From contig DWYJ01000037.1 of assembly GCA_019118745.1 (NCBI GenBank), positions 1 to 64,000 of the forward strand: a stretch of DNA of 64,000 nt, given 5' to 3'. Shown here in pieces: positions 33,154 through 42,404 of the stretch. The notes beneath the pieces are model-generated. The model had not been told where the DNA came from and ran no database searches. It saw only the letters and a list, made by a program, of their open reading frames with translations. Position 1 is the stretch's first letter. Each line of letters opens with the position of its first letter. The position numbers and the translations under genes are program-made. The stretch is from Candidatus Desulfovibrio gallistercoris (GTDB lineage Bacteria > Desulfobacterota > Desulfovibrionia > Desulfovibrionales > Desulfovibrionaceae).

Positions 33154-35320
33154 CAGCGAAAAACTCGGCAGCGTATCCGCATACCACAAGGATATCGACA
33201 GCGCGCTGGAAGACGGCTTCCTGCGCCGGACGCTGGACACCTTTGCCGTGTCCTACCGCGCCAACCGCGAAGCCATCTTCAAGGAAGTGGACGAACGCGG
33301 CCTCATCCGGCAGATCGCCGACGCCAAGGACGACGCCTGCCGTCACATGGAAGAGCTCTATACCCAGTTCCGGGCCGAGGCGGAAAAACGCGGCGTCATC
33401 GTGCACCGGGCGGCCACGGCCGCCGACGCCAACGAGATCATCGCCCGCATCGCCAAAGAGAACAACGTCAAGTACGTCATCAAGTCCAAGTCCATGACCG
33501 CCGAGGAGATCCACCTCAACACGCGGCTGGAGGCCGACGGCCTCGTGGTGGACGAGACCGACCTTGGCGAATGGATCATCCAGCTGCGGCATGAAGGCCC
33601 CTCGCACATGGTCATGCCGGCCATCCACCTTTCCCGGCAGCAGGTGGCCGACGACTTCGCCAAGGCCACCGGCGTCCCGCAGGACACGGACGTACAGCGG
33701 CTGGTCAAGGTGGCCCGCGTGCAGCTGCGCCGCAAGTTCCTGCGCGCGGACATGGGCGTGAGCGGCTGCAACTTCGCCGTGGCCGAAAACGGCAGCGTGA
33801 GCACCGTCACCAATGAAGGCAATGCCGAGATGGTGACCACCCTGCCGCGCGTGCACGTGGTGCTGGCCGGTCTGGACAAGCTCGTGCCCACGCTGGATGT
33901 GGCCCTGACGGCCCTGCAGGTGCTGCCGCGCAACGCCACGGCCCAGCGCCTGACCTCTTACGTCACCTTCATGGACGGCGCGGGCGACTGCGCGGCCTCT
34001 CCCTCCGGCAAGAAGATCATGCATGTGGTCTTCCTGGACAACGGCCGCACCGAGATCGCCAAGGACCCCATCTTCTCCCAGATCTTCCGCTGCGTGCGCT
34101 GCGGGGCCTGCGCCAACGTCTGCCCGGTCTTCCGTCTGGTGGGCGGCCACCGCATGGGCTATGTCTACATCGGGGCCATCGGGCTCATCCTCACCTACTT
34201 CTACCACGGACAGGACAAGGCCAAGATCCTCAGCCAGAACTGCATCGGCTGCGAAGCCTGCAAGAACGTCTGTGCGGGCGGCATCGACCTGCCGCGCCTC
34301 ATCCGGGAGATCCGTGCCCGCCTGGTGGAAAAGGACGGCGCGGGCCTGCCCATGACCCTGCTGTCCTCGGTGATGAAGAACCGCAAGATGTTCCACAACC
34401 TCATCAAGTTCGCGAGCTTCGCCCAGCGTCCCTTCACCGGGACCGGCAAAGACAACGTGAGCTACCTGCGCCATCTGCCCGCCATCTTCCTGGGCAAGCA
34501 TCAGTACAAGGCCCTGCCCGCCATCGCGGCCGAATCCTTCCGCGACCGCTGGGCCCGCATCAAGCCTGTGCTGCGGGAACCGCGCATGCGCATCGCGCTG
34601 TTCAGCGGCTGCGCGCAGGACTTCATCTTCCCCGATCAGCTGGAAGCCTTCGTCAAGCTCATGACGGCGCTCAATGTGGAAGTGGACTTCCCCCTGGAGC
34701 AGACCTGCTGCGGCCTGCCGCTGGACGTCATGGGCCAGCGGGCCACGGCCATCGAGGTGGCGCAGCAGAACGTGGACGCCTTTGCCCACAAGAAGTATGA
34801 CGCCATCGTGACCCTCTGCGCGAGCTGCGCCTCGCACATCCGGAACGTCTATCCCGAGATCCTGGAGAACAGCCCCTACCGGCACCAGGCCGAGACGCTG
34901 GCGCAGTCCGTCCAGCCGTTCAGCGCCTTCCTGCATGACACCCTGGGCGTGAAGGCCGAGGACTTCAACCAGAGCGGCGAAAAGGTCACCCTGCACCTGC
35001 CCTGCCACCTTTGCCGCGGCTGCGGCGTCACGGACGCGCCGCGCGAACTCATCGGCCAGGTCGCGGAATACGTGCCCTGCGCGGAAGAGGACGTCTGCTG
35101 CGGCTTTGGCGGCAGCTACTCCATGAAGTTCCCCGAAGTGGCCGCCCAGCTGCTGGAGAACAAGCTCAACAACGTGCAGGCTTCCGGCGCGCAGCGCCTG
35201 GTGAGTGACTGCCCCGGCTGCGTGCTGCAGATCCGCGGCGGCGCGGAAAAGAAGGGCCTTCCCGTCAAGGTGAGCCACATCGTCGAACTCATGGTCGAGA
35301 ACGTGCGTTCGCGCGGCTAG
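33146..35320 (+). CDS. Fused LutB-LutA type L-lactate oxidation protein
   Basis: About 724 residues. The N-terminal LutB-like part has a LUD domain (YVIKSKSMTAEEIHLNTRLE, GVSGCNFAVAENGS) and two 4Fe-4S motifs (CVRCGACANVCPVF, CIGCEACKNVC). The C-terminal part is LutA-like with CCG domains (FSGCAQDF, TCCGLPLDV, LPCHLC, VCCGFGGSYS, CPGCVLQI). In Bacillus, LutA, LutB and LutC are separate proteins. Here LutB and LutA are one chain, in that order. The ATG at 33146 has GGAGG six bases upstream, better than the track start at 33140. Confidence 0.92.
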   Translation: MSNSEKLGSVSAYHKDIDSALEDGFLRRTLDTFAVSYRANREAIFKEVDERGLIRQIADAKDDACRHMEELYTQFRAEAEKRGVIVHRAATAADANEIIARIAKENNVKYVIKSKSMTAEEIHLNTRLEADGLVVDETDLGEWIIQLRHEGPSHMVMPAIHLSRQQVADDFAKATGVPQDTDVQRLVKVARVQLRRKFLRADMGVSGCNFAVAENGSVSTVTNEGNAEMVTTLPRVHVVLAGLDKLVPTLDVALTALQVLPRNATAQRLTSYVTFMDGAGDCAASPSGKKIMHVVFLDNGRTEIAKDPIFSQIFRCVRCGACANVCPVFRLVGGHRMGYVYIGAIGLILTYFYHGQDKAKILSQNCIGCEACKNVCAGGIDLPRLIREIRARLVEKDGAGLPMTLLSSVMKNRKMFHNLIKFASFAQRPFTGTGKDNVSYLRHLPAIFLGKHQYKALPAIAAESFRDRWARIKPVLREPRMRIALFSGCAQDFIFPDQLEAFVKLMTALNVEVDFPLEQTCCGLPLDVMGQRATAIEVAQQNVDAFAHKKYDAIVTLCASCASHIRNVYPEILENSPYRHQAETLAQSVQPFSAFLHDTLGVKAEDFNQSGEKVTLHLPCHLCRGCGVTDAPRELIGQVAEYVPCAEEDVCCGFGGSYSMKFPEVAAQLLENKLNNVQASGAQRLVSDCPGCVLQIRGGAEKKGLPVKVSHIVELMVENVRSRG

Positions 35321-35440
35321 GGCCTGAGATATACTTCGCTGCTTATGTTGGGGGAAGGGAAACCCCTCCGCCGGCGCGGAAGGGTTTTCCCTTCCCCCCA
35401 AGCCCCCCTTCCCTTCCCCAGCGCGCTTTTACCGGGGAAG
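35318..35440 (+). repeat. Dispersed element family A, short copy at a stop codon
   Basis: It begins TAGGGCCTG with TAG being the lutBA stop codon. GTTGGGGGAAGGGAAACCCC and GGGTTTTCCCTTCCCCCC form the inverted ends, and the tail is CCCCAGCGCGCTTTTACCGG. The inner module is absent, so the two ends face each other as a hairpin. Confidence 0.8.
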
Positions 35441-35452
35441 AGACAGGGGCGC

Positions 35453-35518
35453 GAGGCGGTAGCGAAACAGCTGGTCGTATGGTTTGAAACGCAATGTGTT
35501 TCAAACGAAAAAGGCTCG
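35453..35518. repeat. Dispersed intergenic repeat family B, partial copy with hairpin
   Basis: GTTTGAAAC, seven bases, GTTTCAAAC is a perfect inverted repeat, preceded by GGTCGTATG as in the other copies. It directly follows a family A copy. Confidence 0.65.
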
Positions 35519-35548
35519 TGTAGCCCGCCGGTCTCCCCTGACCGCCAT

Positions 35549-35588
35549 AAAAAAACCGTCTCCCGCCGACAGCGGGAGACGGTTTTTT
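35549..35588 (+). terminator. Intrinsic terminator downstream of the lactate operon
   Basis: AACCGTCTCCCGC and GCGGGAGACGGTT form a stem, with A-runs before and TTTTTT after. It lies about 230 bases beyond the lutBA stop, after the two repeats. Confidence 0.85.
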
Positions 35589-35793
35589 CGTCAGGGCCGC
35601 AGCGCGCCCGATCCCCCAACTATACGCCGATGTTTGCTGCTTGTTTGAGGGGGAGAGTCTGCGGCACGAGGCGACACAGCGCCGTCCGGACACCATCAGG
35701 CAGAAACACCGTGACGAGCCCCGACCGTACAGACAGCGTCATGGCGCAAGGCCCCTGCGCCCTGTTGTCCAGAGGGCCTCTCGTCCGCAACAG
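35589..35793. other. Spacer with a degenerate repeat head
   Basis: ATGTTTGCTGCTTGTTTGAGGGGGAG (35630-35655, read in pieces) resembles the head of family A, followed by a family B-like GACACAGCGCCGTCCGG. No gene is supported. Confidence 0.4.
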
Positions 35794-35828
35794 AAAAGCG
35801 GCGAACAGGCATCTGACCTGTCCGCCGC
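35794..35828 (-). terminator. Intrinsic terminator downstream of fliW
   Basis: On the minus strand GCGGCG and ACAGG pair with CCTGT and CGCCGC around a seven-base loop, followed by TTTTCTG. It lies about 30 bases after the fliW stop. Confidence 0.7.
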
Positions 35829-35854
35829 CTTTCCTTGGGCTGTGATATGTTCGC

Positions 35855-36328
35855 CTAGGCCTTTTCGGCTTTCTGGCTCATGCGTTCAAACACTTCGCGG
35901 AAGCTGACCTTCTGCGGCCCGTCGCCGGACTGCGGCACCTGCAGGCCCACGCGCGTCTTGAAATTGATGACGATGGGGCCGCTCAGGTTGAGGCAGGCTT
36001 CTTCCGGCTTGCCCATGGGGATGGAAACGGTCACCAGGATGGCCGCATCTTCGGGCTTTTCCAGCCCCAGCAGCATCTGCTCCGCATCGCCGATGATGAC
36101 GGGATAGGAGTCAAGGAAGCTGTAGGGGTCCGTGACCATCAGGCCCAGGGTAGGCGTTTCGGTACTTTGCAGGATGAGCAGTGCGCCTCCCTGCTGGATC
36201 TGCAGCAGGGTGAAGGAATGCTCGTTTTCCAGTCCGGCCAGGCCGCGGGGGAAGTTGATGATCTTGTCGGCTTCGATGCTCCGACGGCCAAGGCGGGTGT
36301 CGATCTCTAGGGCTTTTTTCTCTTCCAT
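35855..36328 (-). CDS. fliW: Flagellar assembly factor FliW
   Basis: The protein (157 aa) has the FliW fold: [19 protein letters not shown] near the N-terminus and [13 protein letters not shown] and [13 protein letters not shown] later. FliW binds both flagellin and CsrA. When flagellin is low, FliW holds CsrA off its mRNA targets less effectively, which links flagellin synthesis to export. Its start lies inside the csrA 3' end (22-base overlap), so the two regulators are made together. Confidence 0.95.
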   Translation of the reverse strand: MEEKKALEIDTRLGRRSIEADKIINFPRGLAGLENEHSFTLLQIQQGGALLILQSTETPTLGLMVTDPYSFLDSYPVIIGDAEQMLLGLEKPEDAAILVTVSIPMGKPEEACLNLSGPIVINFKTRVGLQVPQSGDGPQKVSFREVFERMSQKAEKA

Positions 36329-36543
36329 AGCTGCAATGCCACCATAAGGTCTTCGTTGTTTGTGGGAATGGCGCCTTTGTTTTCTTCTTCAGCGCGCTTG
36401 TAAAGCTCTTCTCTGTATACTGTCGTGTCGGCGGGGATATCCAGACCCAATTTAACCTGTTTTCCCTGCATGCTCAACACAGTTATACGTATATTTTCTC
36501 CAAGGCAGATGCTTTCCCCAGGACGGCGGGCAAGTATGAGCAT
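36307..36543 (-). CDS. csrA: Carbon storage regulator CsrA
   Basis: Seventy-eight residues with the CsrA core [37 protein letters not shown]. It binds ANGGA motifs, often over ribosome sites, and represses or stabilises mRNAs. It is the penultimate gene of the flagellar operon, 10 bases after flgL, and overlaps fliW. In Bacillus the same pair controls flagellin mRNA. A candidate target in this window is the rlpA leader. Confidence 0.96.
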   Translation of the reverse strand: MLILARRPGESICLGENIRITVLSMQGKQVKLGLDIPADTTVYREELYKRAEEENKGAIPTNNEDLMVALQLWKRKKP

Positions 36544-36553
36544 ATGCCGTCCA

Positions 36554-38143
36554 TTAGAGATAATTGGAAAGATTGAGCTGCATGATCATGGAAGATGACT
36601 GCAACACCATGCTGTAGGTCATCTGCTGGCGCGTAAGGTTGGTCAGCAGTTCTGTCAGGTCGATGTCTTCCACGTTGCTCAACAGTTCCTGCTGGTCCAG
36701 CTTGCGGAAATCCAGGATGTCGTACACGGTCTCCACGCGGTTTTCCTTGGCGCCGATCTTGGCGGCCTGGGACTCCACGTAGGGCATGCAGTCATTGGTC
36801 AGCTTGGCCAGTACCTGAGCGCAGCCGTCGCGGTTGTCGCATTCCAGATAAGCGATGAACTCGCCCGCCAGCTCAAAGACGTTCTGTTCGGTGGGCAGCG
36901 CGGGCTTGCCCTGATAGTAACCGCCAAAGATCTCCATGCCCACGTTGTTCACGGAGACATAGGTGTCTTCCATGATCTCGTAATTGAGATCAGCGCGGTC
37001 GGGATGCACCATGACCTGCGCACCGGCGGGGATGGTGGAGCCGCCCGCGACGCCGGCGGTATTGAAGTCCATATAGCCGCCGGGGATGGTCAGGCGCAGG
37101 GTGTCGCCGCCGGTGGTCGTACCCTTGGCCGTCACCCAGTTGTTGCCGCCGTCGGTGCTGTAGGAGTAGGTGAACTCATTGCCGGCAGTGGCCAGATCCG
37201 CATCGGTATCGAAGCGCACCAGCACGTCCTTGCCGAAGTTGCCCGTGGCGGAAACATGCAGTGCCTCGCCCGTGGCGGCATCCTTCTCCCCAAGGCCGTC
37301 CTGACCGCCCATGACCACGATGTCCGGCGGAGGATTGTTGTCGTCGCCCTGATAGACGGCGGTAGGCCGGATATAGAGCAGGGTCCCGTTATTGGCGCCG
37401 GGGCCGGCGTCCACATCGGCGGCGCTGGTCTGCAGGCCGCGCGGCACGGTGAGCCGCACGCCGTTGGCGTCGATGGTGAAGGAGGCGTTGGGGTCGGCAT
37501 TGGCCGGCAGCGTGCCTTCCGTCCAGGTCGTGCCGCCGTCGGCGGACCAGCGGTAGGTCAGATCGTCGTCGCCCACGGTGCCGTCGCTGGTGAACTGCAC
37601 CATGATGGTGCTCTTGGAGGAGCCCTCGATGGAGAAGGCGCCCTCATTGGCGGCCTCGGCCCAGTTCTCGTCCCAGGAGGTCACGGCAAGGCTTTCCTCG
37701 AAGGCGTTGATGTCGTACTTGTGCCCGCCGAAGATGCTCTTGCCGTCGAACTCCGTATTGCCCAGATTGAGCAGGGAGCCGAAGAGCGCCCGCGCTTCGT
37801 CGGCCATGATCTTGCGCTGTTCGGCGGTATAGGTGTCCGTGGAGGCCTGTTCGGCCAGCTCCTTGAGCTGGGTCAGGACGTTGCTGGTCTGGGTGGCCAC
37901 CACGTTGTCGGCCAGCTGCAGCCAGCCCTTGGCGGTCTCCACATTGGTCTTGTACTGATCCGTGTTCTGGATCTGATTACGGGCGGTCAGCACCCGGAAG
38001 GCGCCGGCGGGATCGTCCGACGGACGGTTGAGGCGCTTTTGCGTCGACCCCTGCAGGGTGCTTTCCATATAGGCAGCAAGGCTGTTCTGCATGTTGTTGA
38101 TCATGCTGCCGTACATATTACGCTGCGTAACGCGGATTGCCAT
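36554..38143 (-). CDS. flgL: Flagellar hook-filament junction protein FlgL, enlarged
   Basis: The protein (529 aa) is much longer than the roughly 300-residue enterobacterial FlgL. The N-terminus ([31 protein letters not shown]) and the C-terminal coiled region ([21 protein letters not shown]) are the conserved D0/D1 parts. About residues 175-395 form an extra beta-rich region with two repeats carrying [11 protein letters not shown] and [11 protein letters not shown], which fit the Asp-box pattern SxDxGxTW. The enlarged central domain would be surface-exposed on the hook. Confidence 0.95.
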   Translation of the reverse strand: MAIRVTQRNMYGSMINNMQNSLAAYMESTLQGSTQKRLNRPSDDPAGAFRVLTARNQIQNTDQYKTNVETAKGWLQLADNVVATQTSNVLTQLKELAEQASTDTYTAEQRKIMADEARALFGSLLNLGNTEFDGKSIFGGHKYDINAFEESLAVTSWDENWAEAANEGAFSIEGSSKSTIMVQFTSDGTVGDDDLTYRWSADGGTTWTEGTLPANADPNASFTIDANGVRLTVPRGLQTSAADVDAGPGANNGTLLYIRPTAVYQGDDNNPPPDIVVMGGQDGLGEKDAATGEALHVSATGNFGKDVLVRFDTDADLATAGNEFTYSYSTDGGNNWVTAKGTTTGGDTLRLTIPGGYMDFNTAGVAGGSTIPAGAQVMVHPDRADLNYEIMEDTYVSVNNVGMEIFGGYYQGKPALPTEQNVFELAGEFIAYLECDNRDGCAQVLAKLTNDCMPYVESQAAKIGAKENRVETVYDILDFRKLDQQELLSNVEDIDLTELLTNLTRQQMTYSMVLQSSSMIMQLNLSNYL

Positions 38144-38162
38144 GATGTCCCCTCCTTGTCCC

Positions 38163-40289
38163 CTACTGCTTGAGCCCCAGCAGGGTCTCCAGCATCTGGT
38201 CGGCCGTGGTGATGAGCTTGGCGGCCGCCGTGTAGGAACTCTGGTACTTGATGAGATTGGCCAGTTCCTCGTCCAGGTTGACGCCGGACACGGAGGCCAC
38301 GCGGTCGCTCAGGTCCTGGGTGAGCGTGGTGTTGTACTCGGCATTGGTCTTGGCCTGGAGACGGTCCGAGCCCACGGTGGTGACGAGGTTGGAGTAATAC
38401 GAGGTGATGCTCTGGTTATCCACGGTCTTCCAGACGGTGGAGATCACCACGTTCTTGGTGGCCAGCAGGCCCATGTCGTTGGCCAGCGAGTTGTCGCCCA
38501 CGTTCATCTGGTACTGACCGTTGACGCGGCCCGCAGCCACCAGGTCCGCATCCTGATACAGAGCGTCATTGATGGCCATGCTGGAGGCGTCGGTGCCGGA
38601 GAAGAAGCCGTTGATGCCCAGCGCCGCCATGAGACCGCTGCTGTCCGCGCCCATGGCGAAGTTGACGTTGCTGTCGGGGTTGGCTTCGATGAGCAGCCTG
38701 CCGTCCTGGATGGTGGCGTTGAGCATGTTGTTGCCCGCCGCATCCGGGAAGGAACGGTTGATGGCGTCGCGCACGTCCTCGAGCGTGTGCACCGAGGGAT
38801 CGAAGTTCTGGACGCCGGGCGTGGCCGCGTCGAAATCCAGCATGCCGGAGGAAACGTGATCCCCGGTGGTCTTGTCGTAGAAGTGGAAGTTGACGTTGCC
38901 CGCCTGGAGCCGGTCGCTGTAGGCGTGCATGGACTGCGGCGAACCCAGCGCCTGATTGATAGCCCCGATGGTCTGCGTGCCCTGCGCGTAATCCAGCGGC
39001 TTCAGACCGACGCCCTGGCTGTGCAGGCGGTTCACTTCCCAGATGAGGGCTTCGGCCGTGGCGTTGACTTCGTCCAGATAGCGGTTGCAGTTGTCGTCAC
39101 GGATGTTGAAGTAGGACGCCAGCTTGCCGCCGGTCACGCGGTCGGTGTTCTCGGTGCCGTTGAGGTAGCGCTGCGGCGTGACGTTTTCCGGACCGCGGGT
39201 GGGCTCGATCCAGTACAGGGCGCGCTTGGGCACGATGTCGAAGTTGTCGCCCGTATGGAAATTCTGCGTATCGGTGAAGGAGATGGTCAGGTTCTTCACC
39301 TTGACCGGGTCCACCTTGCCGTCGCCGTCATTGTCCGTGATCTCGTAGCGCAGTTCCTGGCCGTTGTCGTCGCGCAGCCAAGTCTTGCCGCCGTCCAGGG
39401 ACACGCGGAACGACGGCGGCGGATTGTCGCCCACATTGCCGCCGTTGACGATCTCAACGGTGTACTCGAAACCGTCGGAGCCTTCGAACTCGATCTCGCC
39501 CTGATAGGTGGATTCCGGACGCAGGCGGTTTTCGGCCTGCGGATCCAGCATCTCCAGTTCCCAGGACTCCTGCTTGTCCACCAGCGGCTGACCGGTGGTC
39601 AGCTGCACGCGGAAGTCGCCCTTGCCGTTGTCGATGGTCTCCACGTCCACGAGGGTCGCCAGTTCGCGCACCAGACGGTCACGCTCGTCATACAGGTTGT
39701 TGGGATTGCTGACCCCATCCACCGTATTGGCCGTGATCTGCTTGTTGACGTCGGCGATGGCCTTGGAGATCTCGTTGACGCGAGCGACGGTCTCGTCGAT
39801 GGACTTGTCCATGTCGCTCTGCAGCTGCTTGATGCTGTCCACCGTGGAGGAGAACATGTCCCCCATGGATTCGGCATAGGAAAGCAGAGCTTCGCGGTGG
39901 GCCGTGCTGTCGGGATACAGGGCCAGATCCTTCCAGGCATCGAAGAAAAGGCCGAGGGAGGAGTTCACGCCGGAACGGTTGGACTCGTTGAAGAGCCCTT
40001 CCAGCGAGGTCATGATGGTGTCCTGTTCGTTCCAGCGGGAGGACACGGTGGACTGCCGCACATAGGAGCGCTCGAGGAAAGCGTCATAGTAGCGCAGCAC
40101 CTGCTGGGCGTTGACCCCCAGCCCCTGGGCGCCCGGCTTGGCCTGGATGGCGTAGGAATCGCGCTGGTCCACATACTGGCGCGAGTAACCTTCGGTATCC
40201 GCATTGGCGATATTGTTGCCGGTAACGGATATCCACGCCTGCGAGGCGTTAAGGGCGGACTTCCCTATGTTCATCAAACCACTCAGCAT
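38163..40289 (-). CDS. flgK: Flagellar hook-associated protein FlgK
   Basis: The protein (708 aa) begins MLSGLMNIGKSALNASQAWI with the NIANADTEGYSRQYV signature and ends in the conserved coiled region (VNLDEELANLIKYQSSYTAA). The middle contains one Asp-box-like SLDGGKTW and a calcium-loop-like DNDGDGKVD. The ATG at 40289 is preferred over the GTG at 40295 because GGGAGG lies nine bases from the ATG and only three from the GTG. It starts two bases after the flgN stop. Confidence 0.96.
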   Translation of the reverse strand: MLSGLMNIGKSALNASQAWISVTGNNIANADTEGYSRQYVDQRDSYAIQAKPGAQGLGVNAQQVLRYYDAFLERSYVRQSTVSSRWNEQDTIMTSLEGLFNESNRSGVNSSLGLFFDAWKDLALYPDSTAHREALLSYAESMGDMFSSTVDSIKQLQSDMDKSIDETVARVNEISKAIADVNKQITANTVDGVSNPNNLYDERDRLVRELATLVDVETIDNGKGDFRVQLTTGQPLVDKQESWELEMLDPQAENRLRPESTYQGEIEFEGSDGFEYTVEIVNGGNVGDNPPPSFRVSLDGGKTWLRDDNGQELRYEITDNDGDGKVDPVKVKNLTISFTDTQNFHTGDNFDIVPKRALYWIEPTRGPENVTPQRYLNGTENTDRVTGGKLASYFNIRDDNCNRYLDEVNATAEALIWEVNRLHSQGVGLKPLDYAQGTQTIGAINQALGSPQSMHAYSDRLQAGNVNFHFYDKTTGDHVSSGMLDFDAATPGVQNFDPSVHTLEDVRDAINRSFPDAAGNNMLNATIQDGRLLIEANPDSNVNFAMGADSSGLMAALGINGFFSGTDASSMAINDALYQDADLVAAGRVNGQYQMNVGDNSLANDMGLLATKNVVISTVWKTVDNQSITSYYSNLVTTVGSDRLQAKTNAEYNTTLTQDLSDRVASVSGVNLDEELANLIKYQSSYTAAAKLITTADQMLETLLGLKQ

Positions 40290-40291
40290 AA

Positions 40292-40759
40292 TCACAGCCT
40301 CCCGGAAATAATGGCCGCATCAGGATGCGCCTTGTAGCACATGGTTCCCTGCGATCCGTAGATTTCGGCATCGGGGGGGGTGACCTGCTTGGTCAGATGA
40401 CGGAGATTGCGCGTGCTCTGGTCGAGCAGCGCAAGCGAAAGCTGCGCATTGCGGGACGCCTGGCGCGCCGCACGCTGTTCCCCCCTGTCCACTTCGGCAA
40501 AAATATTCCTCAGCTCGTCAGCCTGTTCTTCCGGCAGGCTTTCGGCATACGCAAGCACGCGCTGCCCGGCAAGCGACCGGATCACGCAGCTTTTTTCCAC
40601 TGCGATCTGACGAATAAGCTCCTGGAGAGAGAATTCCAGAGCGACCACGGTCTCCGTCTTGCGCTCCATAATGGAAAAATATTCCTCTTCCAGCAGCTCG
40701 AACAACAGTGACAACGCCTTTGCCTGACGTTGCAGAGATTGGCTAACGATCTGAAACAT
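40292..40759 (-). CDS. flgN: Flagellar export chaperone FlgN-like protein
   Basis: One hundred and fifty-five residues, mostly helical (QRQAKALSLLFELLEEEYFSIMERKTE, FSLQELIRQIAVEKSCVIRS), as in FlgN, the chaperone that delivers FlgK and FlgL to the export gate. Its position immediately before flgK supports this. The start at 40759 has AAGGAT seven bases upstream. The track start at 40813 and the in-frame ATG at 40765 fit less well. Confidence 0.8.
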   Translation of the reverse strand: MFQIVSQSLQRQAKALSLLFELLEEEYFSIMERKTETVVALEFSLQELIRQIAVEKSCVIRSLAGQRVLAYAESLPEEQADELRNIFAEVDRGEQRAARQASRNAQLSLALLDQSTRNLRHLTKQVTPPDAEIYGSQGTMCYKAHPDAAIISGRL

Positions 40760-40802
40760 AAGCATATCCTTACATTTTTTGCAGGCTTCCGCCGCTAATG
40801 CG

Positions 40803-40827
40803 ACCGGCGGCATTTTCTGCCGCCGGT
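40803..40827. repeat. Perfect hairpin between flgJ and flgN
   Basis: ACCGGCGGCA, five bases, TGCCGCCGGT. There is no T-run, so it may protect or process the operon mRNA rather than end transcription. Confidence 0.6.
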
Positions 40828-40876
40828 GGAGCGTGCACTCTCAATAGTGCAAGAGATATGCCGTTGTGGACAGGAG

Positions 40877-42403
40877 CTACATGGGAACGCCCGCTATGAG
40901 CGCTTCTTCGGCGCTCAGGCGGGACTTGCCGGCCTTCTGCGCCGGCTGGAGGACAGGCGTCTGCCCCATGCTCGCGTGGGGCGCGGTCAGCGGCGGGATG
41001 CCGGAAGCCGGCATCTGCTGCCCCTGCTGCGGCTGCGCCTGTGCCGTCGCCTGCGCGCCGCTCAGGGGCGCCACGGAAGCCTGACCGGCCTGGGGCTGAC
41101 CCTGCATGGCATTCATGCTCTGCTGCTGCATCTGGGCCTGCAGGCGTGAGGCTTCCAGCTGGGCGGCCTGCGGCGTCTGGATCGTCTGCTGGGCTGCGAC
41201 GCTGTTGCCCTGGGCGTGATAGGCCCGGATGCCCTGACCGGCCTTCTGGCCTCCGGCGTCCAGATTGATGGTACGGATGAGGTCCTGGTTGAGGCCCTGC
41301 CGCAGTTGCTGCGCCTGCTGGGGGATATTGGTCTGATAGCGGACGCGCACCACATCCGAGGCATTGGCCTGCTGGGCCGCGGGCTGGGCCTGCTGCGCCT
41401 GCTGCGCCGACGCGTTCATGGCCGCCGGCATGCCGGACGGCGTGAAGGGCGCGACCGGCTGCGCTATCTGGGCGGGCGTCAGCGGAGGCTGCATGGCCGC
41501 CTGCATGGCGGCGGGACTGCCCACCTGAGCAGCGGACTGCCCATAGGCGGCGGCAGCCGGCGAAGCCACGGCCCCCGCCTGCGCCACGCCGGCGGGCTGA
41601 GTGGCCTGCCAGGCGTTCTCCTCCTGCTGACGGCGGCGACGCGTGGCGGGACGCACGCCGTTGCCCAGCTTGTCGCCGGCCTGCCGCTGGGCCTGCTGGG
41701 CCATCTGCAGGCCCGAAAGCTGGTCGGACGTGCGCTGATGACGGCGCACCTCGATCTGCCGCTTTTCAGGCTGGGGCGCGGCGGGCGGCTGCAGAGCCGC
41801 CAGCTGCGGCGCGGCCTGCGGCTGGGCGGCGGCCGGGGCCGCGGACTGATCCACCACGCCGCTCACCGGCGCATAGCCTTCATAGATGGGGGACGCCTGC
41901 GGCGCTGCGGCGGAGGCCTCCGCCACGGCCACAGGCTGCTTGCCGGCCTCGGCCGGCGTGGCGGCAGCGGGCGTCACCAGCGGTGCGGCTTCGGCCACGA
42001 AGGCCGCGGAGCGTCCGCCCGCGCCGGCCGTGCCGCGGCTGGCCGACACGAGATTGCGCGAAAGCTGCTCATACATCATGTCCGCCAGACCGATGCCGCC
42101 CACGCTGGCCATGGACTTGGCCAGTTCCTGATCGTACATGTCCTGCCACATCTTTTCGTCCCGGCTGTGCAGCAGGCCGTTCTGCGGCAGGGTGGCGCGC
42201 ATCTGCTGCCACATCTTCTGGATGAAGATGGATTCGAAGCCCTCGCAGGCTTCGCGCAGCCGCTTTTCCTTCTGTTCAGGGGTGAGACGGCTGGAGGAAG
42301 ACTCGTTGAGACCGCGAACCCTGTTCTGCAATTCGAGCTGACGTCCCTGGCTCTGGCCGAGGGAAGCCTGCATCATGCTGGAATCCAGTGAAGAAGCGCC
42401 CAT
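40877..42403 (-). CDS. flgJ: FlgJ-type rod-binding protein with a long Ala/Gln/Pro-rich tail
   Basis: The protein (508 aa) has a rod-binding domain of about 120 residues (REACEGFESIFIQKMWQQMRATLP, DMYDQELAKSMASVGGIGLADMM). The muramidase domain of enterobacterial FlgJ is missing. Instead about 370 residues are low-complexity (A, Q, P, G, S), with short blocks such as RQIEVRRHQRTSDQLSG and DLIRTINLDAGGQKAGQG. It starts one base after the flgI stop. The tail may be a secretion or wall-interacting segment. Its role is unknown. Confidence 0.85.
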   Translation of the reverse strand: MGASSLDSSMMQASLGQSQGRQLELQNRVRGLNESSSSRLTPEQKEKRLREACEGFESIFIQKMWQQMRATLPQNGLLHSRDEKMWQDMYDQELAKSMASVGGIGLADMMYEQLSRNLVSASRGTAGAGGRSAAFVAEAAPLVTPAAATPAEAGKQPVAVAEASAAAPQASPIYEGYAPVSGVVDQSAAPAAAQPQAAPQLAALQPPAAPQPEKRQIEVRRHQRTSDQLSGLQMAQQAQRQAGDKLGNGVRPATRRRRQQEENAWQATQPAGVAQAGAVASPAAAAYGQSAAQVGSPAAMQAAMQPPLTPAQIAQPVAPFTPSGMPAAMNASAQQAQQAQPAAQQANASDVVRVRYQTNIPQQAQQLRQGLNQDLIRTINLDAGGQKAGQGIRAYHAQGNSVAAQQTIQTPQAAQLEASRLQAQMQQQSMNAMQGQPQAGQASVAPLSGAQATAQAQPQQGQQMPASGIPPLTAPHASMGQTPVLQPAQKAGKSRLSAEEALIAGVPM

Positions 42404-42404
42404 G

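Noticed and set aside
33050-35401. 783-aa ORF on the minus strand over lutBA
   Set aside because: It is antisense to a clear LutB-LutA protein. Its His/Gly/Asp/Val-rich sequence is typical of the mirrored third-position GC bias, and it has no domain.
38091-40337. 748-aa plus-strand ORF over flgK
   Set aside because: It is antisense to FlgK, which has full conserved N- and C-terminal motifs.
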